From Mantis religiosa (lineage: Eukaryota; Arthropoda; Insecta; Mantodea; Mantidae), in contig CM060950.1 in NCBI GenBank assembly GCA_030765055.1, positions 273,784,468 to 273,848,467 on the forward strand: a stretch of 64,000 nt of DNA, given 5' to 3'. The translations under genes were made by a program, and so were the position numbers. Of this stretch, positions 1 to 10,760 are shown in pieces. How positions within the stretch are numbered: the stretch's first letter is position 1; each line of letters starts with the position of its first letter. The notes below the pieces were generated by a model. The model ran no database searches, was not told where the DNA came from, and saw only the letters and a program-made list of their open reading frames with translations.

Positions 1-560
1 GCTACAGAGTGAAACCTCTCAGAATGGAGAAAATCCTATCCAGGAAGCTACTAAATTAATTAAAAATTGTAATTAGGGCAACTGGTGTCTTTCAAAGACA
101 ACACAACAAAAGAAATCAAGAGAAGAATCTTATAGGCATGGAAAGCATTTTCTAGAAGCCCTGTATATACCCAGCCCTAATATATGATTGTCAAACCTCA
201 CAGGCAAACATAGGAAATCCACACAGGTATGCCAGAGGAACATGCTACAGAAAATCTTGACCATATCCCTCAAAGACAGTTTCCAATGAGTCCCATCGTA
301 TAAGGTCAGCATCAAGTCAACAGGATTAAATGGACCTGGGTTTTCATGTGGCCAGACTTCACAATGACAGATGGATGCAGCACACCACAATGTGGGACCC
401 ATACATAAGTAGAAGACACAGAGGTAGGCCAAGGCACAAATAGACCAACTTCTTTAAGGAGATAACAGGCAGCCACTGGTCCACCATTGCCAAAACCAGG
501 AGTACGTGGCAAAACCAAGGAACCCAAGCAGGAACCGTCTGAGTGCAGTGAAAATTGCTG
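1..560 (+). pseudogene. 3' end of a non-LTR retrotransposon ORF2
   Basis: Reading the + strand through several frame changes gives the carboxy-terminal pattern that follows the reverse transcriptase in many LINEs: HVARLHNDRW near 338-370, TTMWDP near 383-402, RRHRGRPRHK near 412-440 and HWSTIAKTRSTW near 465-510. Stops interrupt it, so it is dead. It begins outside the window. The clade is not assigned; it resembles the type of fragment seen on the other strand at 10345-10760. Confidence 0.6.
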
Positions 561-938
561 TAGTGCAGTGAATGTGTACAATAGACAAATAATGATTCAC
601 AGGATCACAATTCTAGACATGTCACACTAACATGGCAAATAAACACACTATGAGGCATAGCCCACCGCATGAGGAACACCTAATGAGCTCCCTTCTAGTA
701 GGAGACCCTTGCCCTTAATGGGACATTTCAGGCTTATTCATTCATCCATTCAAATTAATCATAATAAAAAATTGTATAGAGTGGATGAATTGTAAGTAAA
801 TTCATAATTAATTACTTGACTAGTCTTGGAATTTGTATAAAGGTCTCTAAGCAAATAGATTACTGTTATTAATATGTTATTTATTGCTCATATTATTTTG
901 GATGTTGCTTAATGAAATAAATTTGTCTTCCCGCAAAG
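561..938. other. intron sequence, nothing recognised
   Basis: AT-rich, no coding potential or repeat recognised. The last 20 bases (a pyrimidine-rich stretch ending in AAAG at 938) form the acceptor of the exon that follows. Confidence 0.5.
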
Positions 939-1080
939 GTGCCACCAACAATGCCTGGAGAAGATAAGGATCGTGCCATTCCATCCCCATACTGTGATTT
1001 TTGTCTTGGGGATGCTAACCAAAACAAAAAGACAGGGGAATCTGAGGATCTGGTATCTTGCTCAGATTGTGGACGTTCAG
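939..1080 (+). CDS. d4: d4/DPF family exon: linker and start of PHD finger 1
   Basis: The exon encodes 47 codons plus one base. Its product has the stretch DRAIPSPYCDFCLGD, then NKKTGE and LVSCSDCGRSG, which is the conserved start of the first PHD finger of the d4 family (vertebrate DPF1-3/requiem, insect d4). In the family this double PHD finger binds acetylated or unmodified histone H3 tails as part of the SWI/SNF (BAF/PBAF) remodelling complex in the nucleus. The first zinc-ligand pairs (CDFC and CSDC) are visible here; the remaining ligands lie in the exon at 48478. The acceptor is AAAG at 935-938 behind a pyrimidine-rich run; the donor is CAG|GTAATC at 1080/1081. The intron is phase 1, splitting a Gly codon (G|GA), and rejoins exactly with the exon 47 kb away. 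The upstream amino-terminal exons are outside the window. Confidence 0.92.
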
Positions 1081-2731
1081 GTAATCTAGCAGTAACAGTA
1101 GTAGTTTAAGTGGGGATTGGAGAGTGCTTAATGGTTCTTGTATCTTGACTTAAAGATCTTTTGTGCTACTGTATCTCCTATTAAGAGTCCATGAGCACTG
1201 GAAAAATACATGTGCTTAAAAGCTCCATGCTAAGGGGTGGGATCAAACTCAAGCTAATTCCATCACTGGAAAGCTATCTCAATCCAGGCTACTGTCCCAT
1301 ATCAGGGATTAAAAGCTTATAGTAAACCCTTTGTTACCTGATACATTGCTGCAGTTTTACTTACAGTGTAATTAATGATAGGTTCATTTCTTCAAAAATG
1401 GTCACTTTAGGAAACTTGATTCCTGTCCAACTTTCTATTTAATTAAACATAACTAAAATGCTCATGAACAGAGTGTAACTATAACTTGGTTTACCTAACA
1501 TTGCAGTTCTAATTCACTTTATATATAGAAAATTGTGCATAATGATGTATTATCCAAATTCAGCTCACCAAGTACTTACGACAGTAGGTACAGGATTTGG
1601 GATTCCCAATGTCCCGAGCCAGTCATTGCAATTTCATCCCTTCCGTCTCCATCAACTGTGCCATGTCTGTATACTGTCTTGTCAGTGCTCATCACCTTTT
1701 TCCTCTTCTAGTTTTGTTATGATTATTAGTTTATAAGATCCTTGGTTTGTTAACTTCTGTCTCACCATCAGGGATCCATCCCACCTCTGTGGTTCTTTCC
1801 CACAGTTTCAGCACTGGCTTCCAGCGTGTGTGCTCTCTGGAAGTCTCAGGTGTGAGGATTGAGTGGACCCTTCGTACTGCCCCTATGTGTAGTCTTAGGT
1901 GCAGAATCCAATCACACCATCATGTACACCCATGTAGCTACTTCAGGGCCCTGCTTGTTTTAATTCTCTAGTGGCCATGTGCTGTTGGGTCAGTGTCACA
2001 GGCCGGATAGGTTACCACTGACAGAGCCCCGGTATTTGTGTGGTAGGAACTTAAAGCCGGGGTGAGTGTAGTGAATGGTTTACCCATATGGACAAGCCGT
2101 GGAGGTTGCAGGCTAACTCTAAATATGCTTTGAGATCAGTCATAGGAGAGGTTCTCATTATGGCACAGCCCACGAAGATTAGGCATCTCTTTTGTTTAAC
2201 TCCTCGGATGGCAGGCTGATGGTAACAGTTCTGGAAGGGGGCCTAATTCACATTATATCCATGTAAAACCTCTCTGATTTATTCACTTTTTGTTTTGACT
2301 TTGGCATGTGACGGGAAAATGATAAGGCCCATTCCAAATCAAATATGAAATTGACAAAATTCATGTCATGAAGAACACGACATGCCTTTGAGATGAGACA
2401 GTATTGATAGAAACAAGCACTTTAGACCAGATGCAGAAATTGCTAAAAGTAACCAAAATTAGGAAAATGAGTCAACCTTGTATACACTTTTCTCCACTTA
2501 CAAGTTTTTTAATGAAGACTAGTTTCTGGGAACTTCTTCCCTATCCTCAGTTCAACCAAATTTTTTGAGACATTCACCATTTACATGTATTCTTTATTGC
2601 TTTAAACCATTAAATGCTTTATGCTTTTTTTCAACTAATAAATCACTGTTCATATTTTTTCTTGTGGTCACACTAATAGAATAGAATTTGAAAGCCATCA
2701 CACAGGGACCTGATATAACTTTAGCTTACTA
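1081..2731. other. intron sequence, no gene recognised
   Basis: Unique-looking sequence. Small open frames at 1533-1971 have no recognisable motifs. Moderately GC-richer patch at about 1770-2250 could be an old repeat, but I found no second copy in the window. Confidence 0.5.
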
Positions 2732-3415
2732 GAAGGGTGGTCTGAAAAGTTCTTGGCCTGATAAAAACAAAAAACTACAATTCATGCTTTCAAAGTAGTT
2801 TATTTTTCAACATAATCTCCTCTAATATCAATGCATTTTGTGCAGCGGTGTTCCAATGCCATTATCCCCTCTCTGTAGTGTTCCTCTGGAAGTGCTGCAA
2901 AGTACTCATTTACAGCCGCAATTGCTTCTTCATTGGATGGAAAGTGCCTACAAGCAAGGAATTTCTTCAGTTTTGGAAACGGATGGAAGTCCGAGGGAGC
3001 CAAATCTGGGGAATAGGGTGTATGTTCCAGCACTTTATAGTGCACATCTCTCAACTTCCCCATTGCCAAACACTTTTGTGGACAGGTGTATTGTCGTGAT
3101 GGAAAACAATTTTTTTGTTTTCTAACTTGGGTCTATTTTCACGAATGCTTGCATTCAGTATGGTTAGAAGTTGAGAGTACTATTCTCTAGTAATGGTTTT
3201 ACCTTTTTTGAGATAGTCAATCAACAAAATTCCTTTGGTATCCCATAACACTGACACCATGATCTTTCCCACCAATGGCACCATCCTTGCCTTCTTTGGA
3301 GCTGAAGAACCAGCTTCTGTGCACTGCTTCGACTACTGCTTGGGTTTGAGTGTGTAGTGGTGAATCCATGTTTCATCCATTGTGATGTATTGGTGCAAAA
3401 AGTCACTTATGTTCT

Positions 3416-3423
3416 TTTGAAAA

Positions 3424-3425
<2 letters not shown>
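3416..3425. repeat. target-site duplication TTTGAAAATG (left)
   Basis: The same ten bases occur at 6228-6237, bracketing the LINE inserted in mariner A. Confidence 0.8.
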
Positions 3426-3478
<53 letters not shown>

Positions 3479-3480
3479 GA
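3426..3480 (-). repeat. (TTG)n, 3' tail of LINE 1
   Basis: About 18 perfect TTG units, abutting the target duplication, as expected for a LINE tail of CAA units on the minus strand. Confidence 0.85.
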
Positions 3481-3487
3481 CTAATGG

Positions 3488-6227
3488 CACTGGGGATTAG
3501 TTGATTTGCATCATTTTCCCCCTAGCTTCCCAATATAAAGCCTGTAGGTTCCCACTTTTGAGACCATTACATTTGTCCAAATGGTGTTTGTTCATGATGA
3601 AATCCTCTTTACAGTTAGTACATTTGGGTGTAGGTATGCAGTGTATTTTATAAAGGTGTTCTGCAAGACAATCATGGCCAGTTTCCATTCTAAATAGGGC
3701 CACTGCAGTTTTTCTTGGTAGTTTTTGTATGTCAGTTTTGTCTTCAATGTTCTTATAATCCTTGTCTTTTAGTTCATCTTCTTCATCAAGTCTCTGCTGT
3801 CTTTTAAAATGTAGCTTAATGTTGTTTAATTGTTTATTAATTTCAGTTTGTCTTATGGGTTTTATATTTTGAATTGCACCTTTTTTTGCTAGTTGGTCAG
3901 CATGTTCATTACCTAAAAGTCCAACATGGGCTGGAATCCATTGCAGGGTGACATGGTTTCTTGATTCGACAGCTTTAAATAAACTTCTTATTTCTTTGAT
4001 GTTTCTTGTTGTTTTGTTTTTATAATTTACAATCCCATCTATGGCTGATTTTGAATCCGTTTAGATAACTATGTTTTGCTTTATGTACGGTCTGTACAGG
4101 ACATTCTGCAGTGCTGCTTTTATGGCTGTTAGTTCTCCATCATAATGGTTTGAAGTTTTGTCTAGTGTTAGATACTGTGCAAAATGTTTGCAGTATACTC
4201 CTGCACCAGCATCTTGTTTGTTAATAAAGGTGTATATTCGGAGCCATTCTTTTTCTGGATATCTTTCATTTTCTGTGGCTATTGCTATTGCTCTCATTTC
4301 ATCTGGTAAATTGTTTCGCTTATGTATTGTATATAACAGGTCATTCTTATAATGTATGTCAATATATTCTGTTGGGCTTGTTTCCTCTATTGTTGTTATA
4401 TTTGTTGATATGTTCTTGTGTTTTGAGTTATTGATGTATGAAGCTTGTTTGGGTTTTTAGATTGCTTATATTATCTCCTGTGTGATACCACATATGTCTA
4501 TTTTAGTTAACTAGCAGTTTTTGTGCTGGGGTAACTGCCTTTAGTTCATGTTCCAGTTCTATGGCCATATTTTTTGTGAAGCTCTGTAGTATGGCAATTG
4601 GTGTTGTTTTCACAGCTCCTGTTATTATTCTTAGTGAATTGTTTTGTGAGGTTTCTATTTTCCTTTTGAGTTTCTTGCTTACTGTTGCCAGCAGTTCTCC
4701 TCCAAATAGTAAGTTGGGTTTTATGTATGTTTCATATGTGGCATTAAGGAGGCCCATATTTCCACCCCATTTTTTTCCTGCTAGGCATTTTAAGATGTTG
4801 TTCTTTTTGTTGATCTTATTTGTTATATTGTTTACATGTTCTTTCATTGATAGTTTCCGGTCTAGTTCTATTCCTAGATATGTTGTTGTGGATGCTTCTT
4901 GTAAATTTTTGTTATTGATTTGCAGACATATATTTTCTGTTTTGTGTTGCATTGTGAACAGTTGATACTGGGTTTTTTCTGTGTTTATCTCCATATTCTT
5001 ATGGTTAGTCCATTGTTCCAGTATTATAGTTGCATTCTGCATTGTTTTTTGTAACTTTTTATAATGTTTCCCAGAACTTATATTCTTTTCCAAGGTCCAT
5101 ATTACTAGGTCGTCGGCATACATTCCCACTTGTATGTTATCTAGTTTCTTCAGTGCATCTGCTAGGTCGTTTATAAATATATTAAAGGGAATTGCACTTG
5201 TAACAGATCCTTGGGGTAATCCAACTCGGGTTTGTTTCCATTTGGATGTGGCTGTTTTGTACTGCACTGCAAACCATCTTCGAGATATGAAGGCTTGAAA
5301 CCAGTTTAGCATGTGACCTGATATGCCATATGATTTCATCTTGTGTAGTAGCATTTCTCGCCATACTGTGTCAAATGCACCTTTGAAATCAACAAATAGT
5401 GCTAGAGAAGTCTTATTTTTATTAAAATTTTGTTTAATGTCTTGTGTAAGTCTTACAACCTGATGTATTGCTGAGTTATCTTTCCTAAGCCCGGCTTGTT
5501 CTGGGACTATTATGTTTTGTGTTTCCAGATAAAATGTCAGTCTTGTAGCTGTCATTCTTTCTAGAAGTTTTGCTATGTTTGAAGTTAATGATATCAGTCT
5601 GTAGCTACCTATCGATTGTGCCAGTTTTCCTTTCTTCTTGATGGGTATTATTTTTGCTTTTTTCCACAATGTTGGTATATTATTTCTGGTGGTCCAAATG
5701 TTATTAAAAATTTTTAGTAGGGTGTGAAGTGCTTCATGTCCTAAATTTTTTAGTAGCTCCGGATGTATATTATCAGGACCTGGGCTCTTTTTATTTTTTA
5801 GTGTCCTTATTGCTTGTTTTATTTCTGGAAATTTAAAAGGCTCAATGAAGATATTTTGGAAGTTGGATGTATTGTCAAGGTTATTGTTCCTTAGGTATTT
5901 ATTCTGCTTTTTGTTTTTATTTTTTAATGCAGTACTAGTTTTGTAGTATGTTGCTAGTTTTTCTGCTATAAAGGTGTCTTCATATATTTCTTTATTATCA
6001 ACAATTAGTGGCTGACTTTGTTGGTCTTCTCTTTTTATTTGTTTGATGTAGTTGTGCACTTTAATACTATTTGTTCTGTAATCTAATTTGTTTATAAAGT
6101 CTTCAAAGCTCTCTTTTTTTGATAGTTTTATAGCTTATTTTAACTGTGCATTTGCTTTTCGCCATTCTATAACATCTGTTTTATCTTGTGACCTTTCTGC
6201 TCTTTCTCGGGCTTTGTCTCGTTTTGA
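3488..6227 (-). pseudogene. LINE 1 ORF2 remnant: RT, RNase H, C-terminal cysteine motif
   Basis: From the 5' side: a linker like the one before the RT of LINE 2, with a stop near 6132; an open stretch of 518 codons (4503-6059) with the RT fingers (KSPGPDNIHPELL), AGLRKDNSAIHQV, LFVDFKGAFDTVW, GLPQGSVTSAIPFNIFIND and the catalytic YADD near 5110; then a break near 4480, a degenerate RNase H and a C-terminal CTNC...H...C motif at about 3560-3640. In the RNase H the first catalytic Asp has been lost (IYTFIN where the relative has IYTDGS), while DSKSAI and the NEHADQLAKKG block remain. An in-frame stop separates the first and second RNase H blocks. No endonuclease domain is present because of the truncation. 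Confidence 0.85.
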
Positions 6228-6924
6228 TTTGAAAATGTGCCAAGCACTTTTCAGAAAAAATCATGCAAAAGCATTTGTTATCCACAGTAATAATATGTGA
6301 CAGCCATTTGGCACAACGCTTTTCATGTTTTAATTCCTAATGCAAGATGTGACCAATACATTTAACAATATATAAGCCCGGAAGATGTATATAATGTAGT
6401 TGACCAATACATTCCTTTGAAATTCCAAGAGCATTAGCAATTTCATGCACCTTTGAATGCAAATCTTCCAAAATAACATCATGCACTTTTTCAATGATTT
6501 CCAATGTGGTTACAGTTTTTGGATGCCCTTCATGTGGATCATCTTGGATGCTTCACAGCCACATTTAAAATTGGCCGCCCATTTCTTCACAGTGGAAACT
6601 GAAGGAAACTTTTCCGATTGTCACCATACACATTTACAATCCGCAAATGAATTTATGTAGGTGTTAAACGTTCCTTTACAAAGAATTTTACACTTCCACT
6701 GCTTCAAGTAGCTGCCTAGAGCCAGCTATTGCCTGGAATGACTTGTAATTTTACAGAGGGTCCATTAACATGTGTACCAACATAAAAGAAAAAAGAATCA
6801 CGCAAGTAGTGCCACAATCTCTGGGTGAGGCCAAGAACTTGCCAGCCCACTCTCATATCTATAACAAAATATATTGTGTATCATAGCTAAGAAAAGTATT
6901 CAAACTTCTTCAATTATAATTACA

Positions 6925-7347
6925 TATTAAATGAAGCTAGTAACAGTGAAGCAAAACATATTGCACAAATATAATTATTTGTAACAAAAACTTCACTTAT
7001 CTTAAAAGAAATTATGGAAATTTCAAAAACTGTGAGATCACGATTTTGTAAACACTTGTTTAGATCTTCAATCACATTCAAACTCATTGTTGTCAATGTT
7101 ACAGTCACTAGAGGTCACTATATTCCTACCAGTACTACCAAACTCTGAAAATTAAATAAATTTAAAGACAGAATCAATTGTTGGTATTTCAAAATTCATT
7201 ATGTGATTTATATTTTTTTGAATAAATATTTTTTCCCAAACCATTAAATCTATCGAACCATTTAATTATTTTAATAATTTAACTTCTGAAGTTATTTCAT
7301 GGTTAAATGACCAAAACTTATCAGCTATGGCCAAACTGTTCAGTTAT
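6925..7347 (-). mobile_element. Penelope-like element fragment (3' terminal region)
   Basis: About 400 bp that align by eye with 9200-9640 and, in reverse complement, with 51000-51400: shared blocks include ATAATTATTTGTAAC, TTCACTTATCTT, TACCAAACTCTGAAA and TTTCATGGTTAAATGACC. In the copies at 9200 and 51000 this block adjoins PLE coding sequence, so this is a terminal repeat fragment of the same PLE family. No coding sequence remains. Confidence 0.65.
7336..7347. repeat. target-site duplication CTGTTCAGTTAT (left)
   Basis: Identical 12 bases occur at 7790-7801, bracketing the 442-bp insertion. Confidence 0.8.
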
Positions 7348-7400
7348 TACAAAAGTGAATTGAGAAGATATTGACACATTGCTTCACTCACACTGTTTAT

Positions 7401-7455
7401 TCACAGGACATGTTTCCAGAGCTCTTGCTCCTATCATCAGCTGATACTCGACTCA
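7401..7455 (-). ncRNA. hammerhead-like ribozyme motif, copy 1
   Basis: On the minus strand: CTGATGA (7434-7440), a stem II of about five pairs closed by loop AAGA, then GAAAC, AT, GTC (7407-7416). This matches the hammerhead core with a two-base-pair stem III. Weak points: one extra U before stem II, and only CAG/CTG pair contiguously in stem I. Activity is not shown by the sequence. Confidence 0.5.
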
Positions 7456-7497
7456 AGATTTGAATGCTTCTCAGACTTGTAGGCCTAATCACTCAAA

Positions 7498-7789
7498 GTA
7501 TAAACTTGGAAGAAGCGTAGGGACAGTGAAGCACAAATTAGTACAAAAGTGAATCGAGAAGATATTGACACATTGCTTCACTCACACTGTTTATTCACAG
7601 GACATGTTTCAAGAGCTCTTGCTCCTATCATCAGCTGATACTCGACTCACTTGAGTCAAGAGCAAGAGCTCTTTAAACATGTCCTGTGAATAAACAGTGT
7701 GAGTGAAGCAATGTGTCAATATCTTCTCGATTCACTTTTGTACTAATTTGTGCTTCACTGTCCCTATGCTTCTTCCAAGTTTATACTTT
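7498..7789. repeat. long inverted repeat, arms about 128 bp
   Basis: Arms 7498-7625 and 7662-7789 are near-perfect complements with a loop of about 36 bp. The right arm lacks the CTGATGA box (the stretch TATCATCAGCTGATACT is deleted), so it has no hammerhead core. Confidence 0.8.
7590..7650 (-). ncRNA. hammerhead-like ribozyme motif, copy 2
   Basis: The same core as copy 1, 194 bp further on: CTGATGA at 7628-7634, stem II of six pairs (AGGAGC with GCTCTT, loop AAGA), GAAAC at 7606-7610 and GTC at 7601-7603, all minus strand. The one change in stem II relative to copy 1 (G to T before GAAAC) improves pairing. Confidence 0.5.
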
Positions 7790-7844
7790 CTGTTCAGTTA
7801 TGTTTCACTTCTTTTTATTGAATGTTACCAAAAAACTTTTATTT

Positions 7845-9129
7845 CATCTCATAAGTCCCGGGCCTCACAATAAAAAACCTTTTTAAATTTCTTTTTCTTT
7901 ATTTTGCAACATAGTCTCCAGAAAGGCTAATACATTTGTGTAATTTGTTCTAATTTAATTAAACCATTTCTGTAGTGGGATTTATCATGGTCCTCAAAAT
8001 AACTGTTTACCACATCACTGACCTCCTCACTGTAAAATCTTCATCCTCCAAGAAACGTTTTGACGTTTGGGAACAGGTGGTAGTCACTGGGTACTAGATC
8101 AGGCAAATAGGGTGGATGTTCATGTGATTCAAACTTAAATTTGCACATTTTTCCCATCACAACGACTGAATGATGGGCCAGTGCATTGTTGTGAAGAAAC
8201 AAGATTTTTTCTTTGCCAAATGAGGTCGTTTTCTTTTCACCTCATCACTCAGATGTTGCAGTAAGTTTGCGTAATAGTCACCAGTGATACTTTTGCCCTT
8301 TTCAAAGTAATTAATAAAAATAATTCCCTGTGCATCCCAGAAAACACTCGCCATAACCTTATTAGCTGACAAAATTGAGTTTGCCTCTTTTGGAGTTGGT
8401 GCACCTGTGCAATCCACTGTTTTGACTGTGATTTAGTTTCCGGAGTCTATTGATGTATCCAAGTTTCATCCTTGGTAATAAGCCATCTCAAAAATTCAGT
8501 GGGATTTTTACGGTGGAGCTCCAAATTCTTAACAGAAACTGTTTTTCTTTGCAACTTTTGATCAGGTGTTAACAAATGTGGCAGCCATCTTGCACAGACC
8601 TTGTTAAAGCTCAAAACATTACTTAAAATATTACCTGCACATTCTTTTGCATGTTTACAGCCTCTGCTATCTCAAACAACTTTAATTTGCTGTCTTCCAG
8701 TATTAAGCAATGAATTTTTTCAGTGATATCTGGAATTGTGATTTCCACAGGGCATCCAGAGTGAGAGGCTCTATCACTGGTGCTCATTCGTCCCATTTTA
8801 AACTCTGCACTGTACCTTTTAATCAATGTACGAGTATATGAAGGGACAGAGTCTTTCAGTGTACTATCCATTTCCTCCTTGATTTCTTTAGGTGTTAAGC
8901 CTTTAAAATGGAAATATTTAATCACTGCTAATTTTTCCAAATCCTCCATTTACATGAAACCTCTACATTTGTGTTGTTTAAAATGCTGTCATCCAAAAAC
9001 TAAACAAACTATTGGCCTGGAACTATGGATACAAGCTAGTCTTAAGTTAAACTATATGATACTATCCATCAAACTGGCCTAATGGCACCATCTCTGTGTG
9101 AGGCCCGGGACTTATCAGCCGACCCTCAT
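7845..9129 (-). mobile_element. mariner element B
   Basis: Terminal inverted repeats share ATAAGTCCCGGGCCTCAC (7851-7868, and in complement 9099-9116). The right end reads TGAGGGTCGGCTGATAAG in complement next to a TA; the outermost left bases have diverged. About 1.3 kb, minus-strand transposase. Confidence 0.85.
7905..8949 (-). pseudogene. mariner B transposase, broken
   Basis: Starts with an ATG at 8949; the first 108 codons give the helix-turn-helix region (KLAVIKYFHFKGLTPKEI) and linker of a mariner transposase. The first catalytic Asp is in KDETWIH near 8470; the following frame holds VMASVFWDAQGIIFINY. The second Asp box reads LFLHNNALAHHS, so Asp is replaced by Asn. The third is in LVPSDYHLF. 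Frameshifts lie at about 8625, 8420 and 8200. Same element type as mariner A but a different family. Confidence 0.85.
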
Positions 9130-9199
9130 ATTTTCCAATTCCGGTATTGCTCTGTTTAATGGAATCTCATTTTCAACTATTTTTCAACAATTATAACCT

Positions 9200-10080
9200 G
9201 CAATAGTAAATAAATTATTGAAGTCTAAATATGTAAAAAACTGAAGCTATAACAAATATTGCAATAAAATATAATAATTTGTTTCAAACTTCACTTATCT
9301 TTTTAAGAAATTAGTAAATTCTTCACAGAACTCAAGAGACTAATTTTGCAGATATTCTTTGCATTTTCAGTCAATCTATTTATTCCTGTTGTTATCATTA
9401 CAGCTGCTAGGTGATGGATTCCTTTTGTATTTATTACTGAACTCTGAAAGTAAAACAAACTATAAACAGAATCGATTGGCAGTATTTCGAAATTCATTAC
9501 AGAATTTCTAATTTTTTGAAATAAATAGTTTCTCCCAAACCATTAAATCTATTGGACCATTTAATTGCTTTAATAATTGAACTTCTGGATTTATTTCATG
9601 GTTAAATGACCAAAAATGATCTACCATGACAGATTTAGCAATTGGTTAATATCAAATATTTCTAAAATGTTACTTCATTCTGGTTTCTAAATTACATTTG
9701 GTCCTTCTAGTGTAAACCCAGTCGCAATCTAAACAGTTAAATTGATAAATGCCAGATTTTTTATTATCAGAAATTTTATCTTTTTTGTAAAAATTTAGTA
9801 AATTTTTTATATTATTTTTAGGATCCAAAATTATGCCAAATTCTTTAAATTATTGGCTAAAGATGGTAAGTAAATTTTTTAAAAATTATAACCATCTTTT
9901 ATTTATGAAACTGGTCTTGAGTTTTGTGAAAAATTTACCAATCTTTTAAAACGATTAGTGAGGTTTGTAACAAATTATTATAAGTTATTGTAATATTGAA
10001 GTCTTGTTTGGTAAAATTTAATTTTAAATTTCGCTTCTCTAAGATGTTGGTCTGCGCAAAAACTAAAAAACATGGATTGT
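9200..10080 (-). mobile_element. Penelope-like element fragment with GIY-YIG remnant
   Basis: The left part (9200-9640) is the PLE terminal repeat also present at 6925 and 51000. Upstream of it on the minus strand (about 9690-9790) a translated stretch reads KKSGIYQFNCLDC, the GIY motif and cysteine box of the PLE endonuclease, followed by a decayed YIG region. Further upstream (to about 9880) is a degenerate match to the conserved YHPWA block. The copy is truncated before the RT. Confidence 0.65.
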
Positions 10081-10099
10081 AGGCTGCATCCCTGTCTTT

Positions 10100-10338
10100 G
10101 CCTGCCTCTGTAGCATAGGTGGTGGTGCGTCTGCCTCACATTCAAGAGGTCCTGGGTTCAAACCTCGGTCAGGGTGAATTATCTGGATAAGGGTTTTTCC
10201 GGGGTTTTCCCTTATCCTGAAAGACGAATGTCAGGTAACTCTAAGCTCTATGGACCCTGGGTTCATTTGAGCATCATTTCACCCATATTATTCATTGTCC
10301 AATATGACTTAATGTTGGAGGGCATAAATTAAAAAAAA
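10100..10338 (+). mobile_element. tRNA-derived SINE, family A, copy 1
   Basis: Head with pol III boxes (A-like TAGCATAGGTGG near 10111, B-like GGTTCAAACC near 10157), body with TGGATAAGGG and TTATCCTGAAAGACGAATGT, and an A-rich tail. Further copies at 17298, 49394 and 53268, all in this orientation. Confidence 0.85.
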
Positions 10339-10344
10339 GTCTCT

Positions 10345-10760
10345 TTCTTTCCCCTTACAACTATGGATTTTATTGGTTTTCTTTTTTGTACAGTTTTTAA
10401 TTGTATTGGCTCTAATGGTATTCCTCGTTTGTTTAAAATTTCCTAGAGTTTATCTCTGATTACCTTATCAGAAGCCCTAGTGAAAGGTATAAATAATGTA
10501 TATGTTTGTTGAATTTTTTATTATGTGTACTTATTGGTTTAGAGTAAAAGTAATATCTGTACTTTTGCAAAATCCTGTTTGTTCCTCTACTAAAATGTAT
10601 TTTCCTATTTGTTTCATCATATGGTTACAATTTTCTGTAGATTTTATAAGTGCTGCAAAGGAGGCTAATGCCTAGTAATAGCTACATTTGTCTCTATTTC
10701 CCTTTTTAAATGAAGATATAATGCATGTTATATACAATTTCTTTGGTCTCCTTAAATTAA
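10345..10760 (-). pseudogene. LINE reverse transcriptase fragment
   Basis: On the minus strand, with stops and shifts: FKKGNRDKCS then a decayed YRGISLL block, KQIGKYILVEEQTGF with a decayed GRS/TDITFTL block, and TRASDKVIRDKL..ILNKRGIPLEPIQL, i.e. RT blocks 1 to 3 (domain A Asp in ASDKV). No domain C (YxDD). Clade not assigned. Confidence 0.55.

Larger units (their letters stand above)
3426..6227 (-). mobile_element. LINE 1: 5'-truncated I-like non-LTR retrotransposon
   Basis: Inserted in mariner A with a 10-bp duplication (3416-3425 and 6228-6237). Orientation is minus; the 3' tail is (CAA)n, seen as (TTG)n at 3426-3480. The 5' end is truncated inside ORF2, just upstream of the RT domain. 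Its protein is alignable by eye with that of LINE 2 at 29397-33170 over the RT, RNase H and C-terminal cysteine region, so both belong to one clade but different families. Confidence 0.88.
2800..6770 (-). pseudogene. mariner A transposase, disrupted
   Basis: Tc1/mariner transposase of the DD34D type, which cuts and pastes the element at TA sites. The amino-terminal part lies at about 6300-6770 (TTLEIIEKVHDVILEDL, typical mariner linker). The catalytic part is at 2800-3420: first Asp in MDETWIHHY, second in HHDNTPVHKS, third in YSPDLAPSDFH. All three acidic residues remain, but there are in-frame stops (for example after KPKQ), a frameshift between the second and third Asp, and the LINE insertion at 3426. 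Not functional. Confidence 0.85.
2732..6855 (-). mobile_element. mariner element A, split by a LINE
   Basis: Imperfect terminal inverted repeats: left from 2732 (GAAGGGTGGTCTG, then AAGTTCTTGGCCT), right ending near 6855, whose complement reads GAGAGTGGGCTGGC then AAGTTCTTGGCCT. A TA dinucleotide lies at each edge (2730-2731 and 6856-6857). Without the LINE at 3426-6227 the element is about 1.3 kb, the usual mariner length. The transposase is on the minus strand and broken. Confidence 0.85.
7348..7789 (-). mobile_element. retrozyme-like insertion: tandem 194-bp unit plus inverted partial copy
   Basis: A 442-bp insertion into the PLE fragment, bracketed by 12-bp duplications. It starts with a 194-bp unit (7348-7541); a second unit begins at 7542 and is cut at about 7650, where a partial inverted copy follows to 7789. 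The minus strand of each direct unit carries a hammerhead-like motif. Small tandem units with hammerhead motifs, mobilised by retroelements, are known as retrozymes; calling this one is inference from unit size, tandem layout, target duplication and motif. No protein is encoded. Confidence 0.6.

Noticed and set aside
130..581. Minus-strand open frames of 89-100 codons
   Set aside because: They lie opposite a recognisable plus-strand LINE C-terminal region and have no motif of their own.
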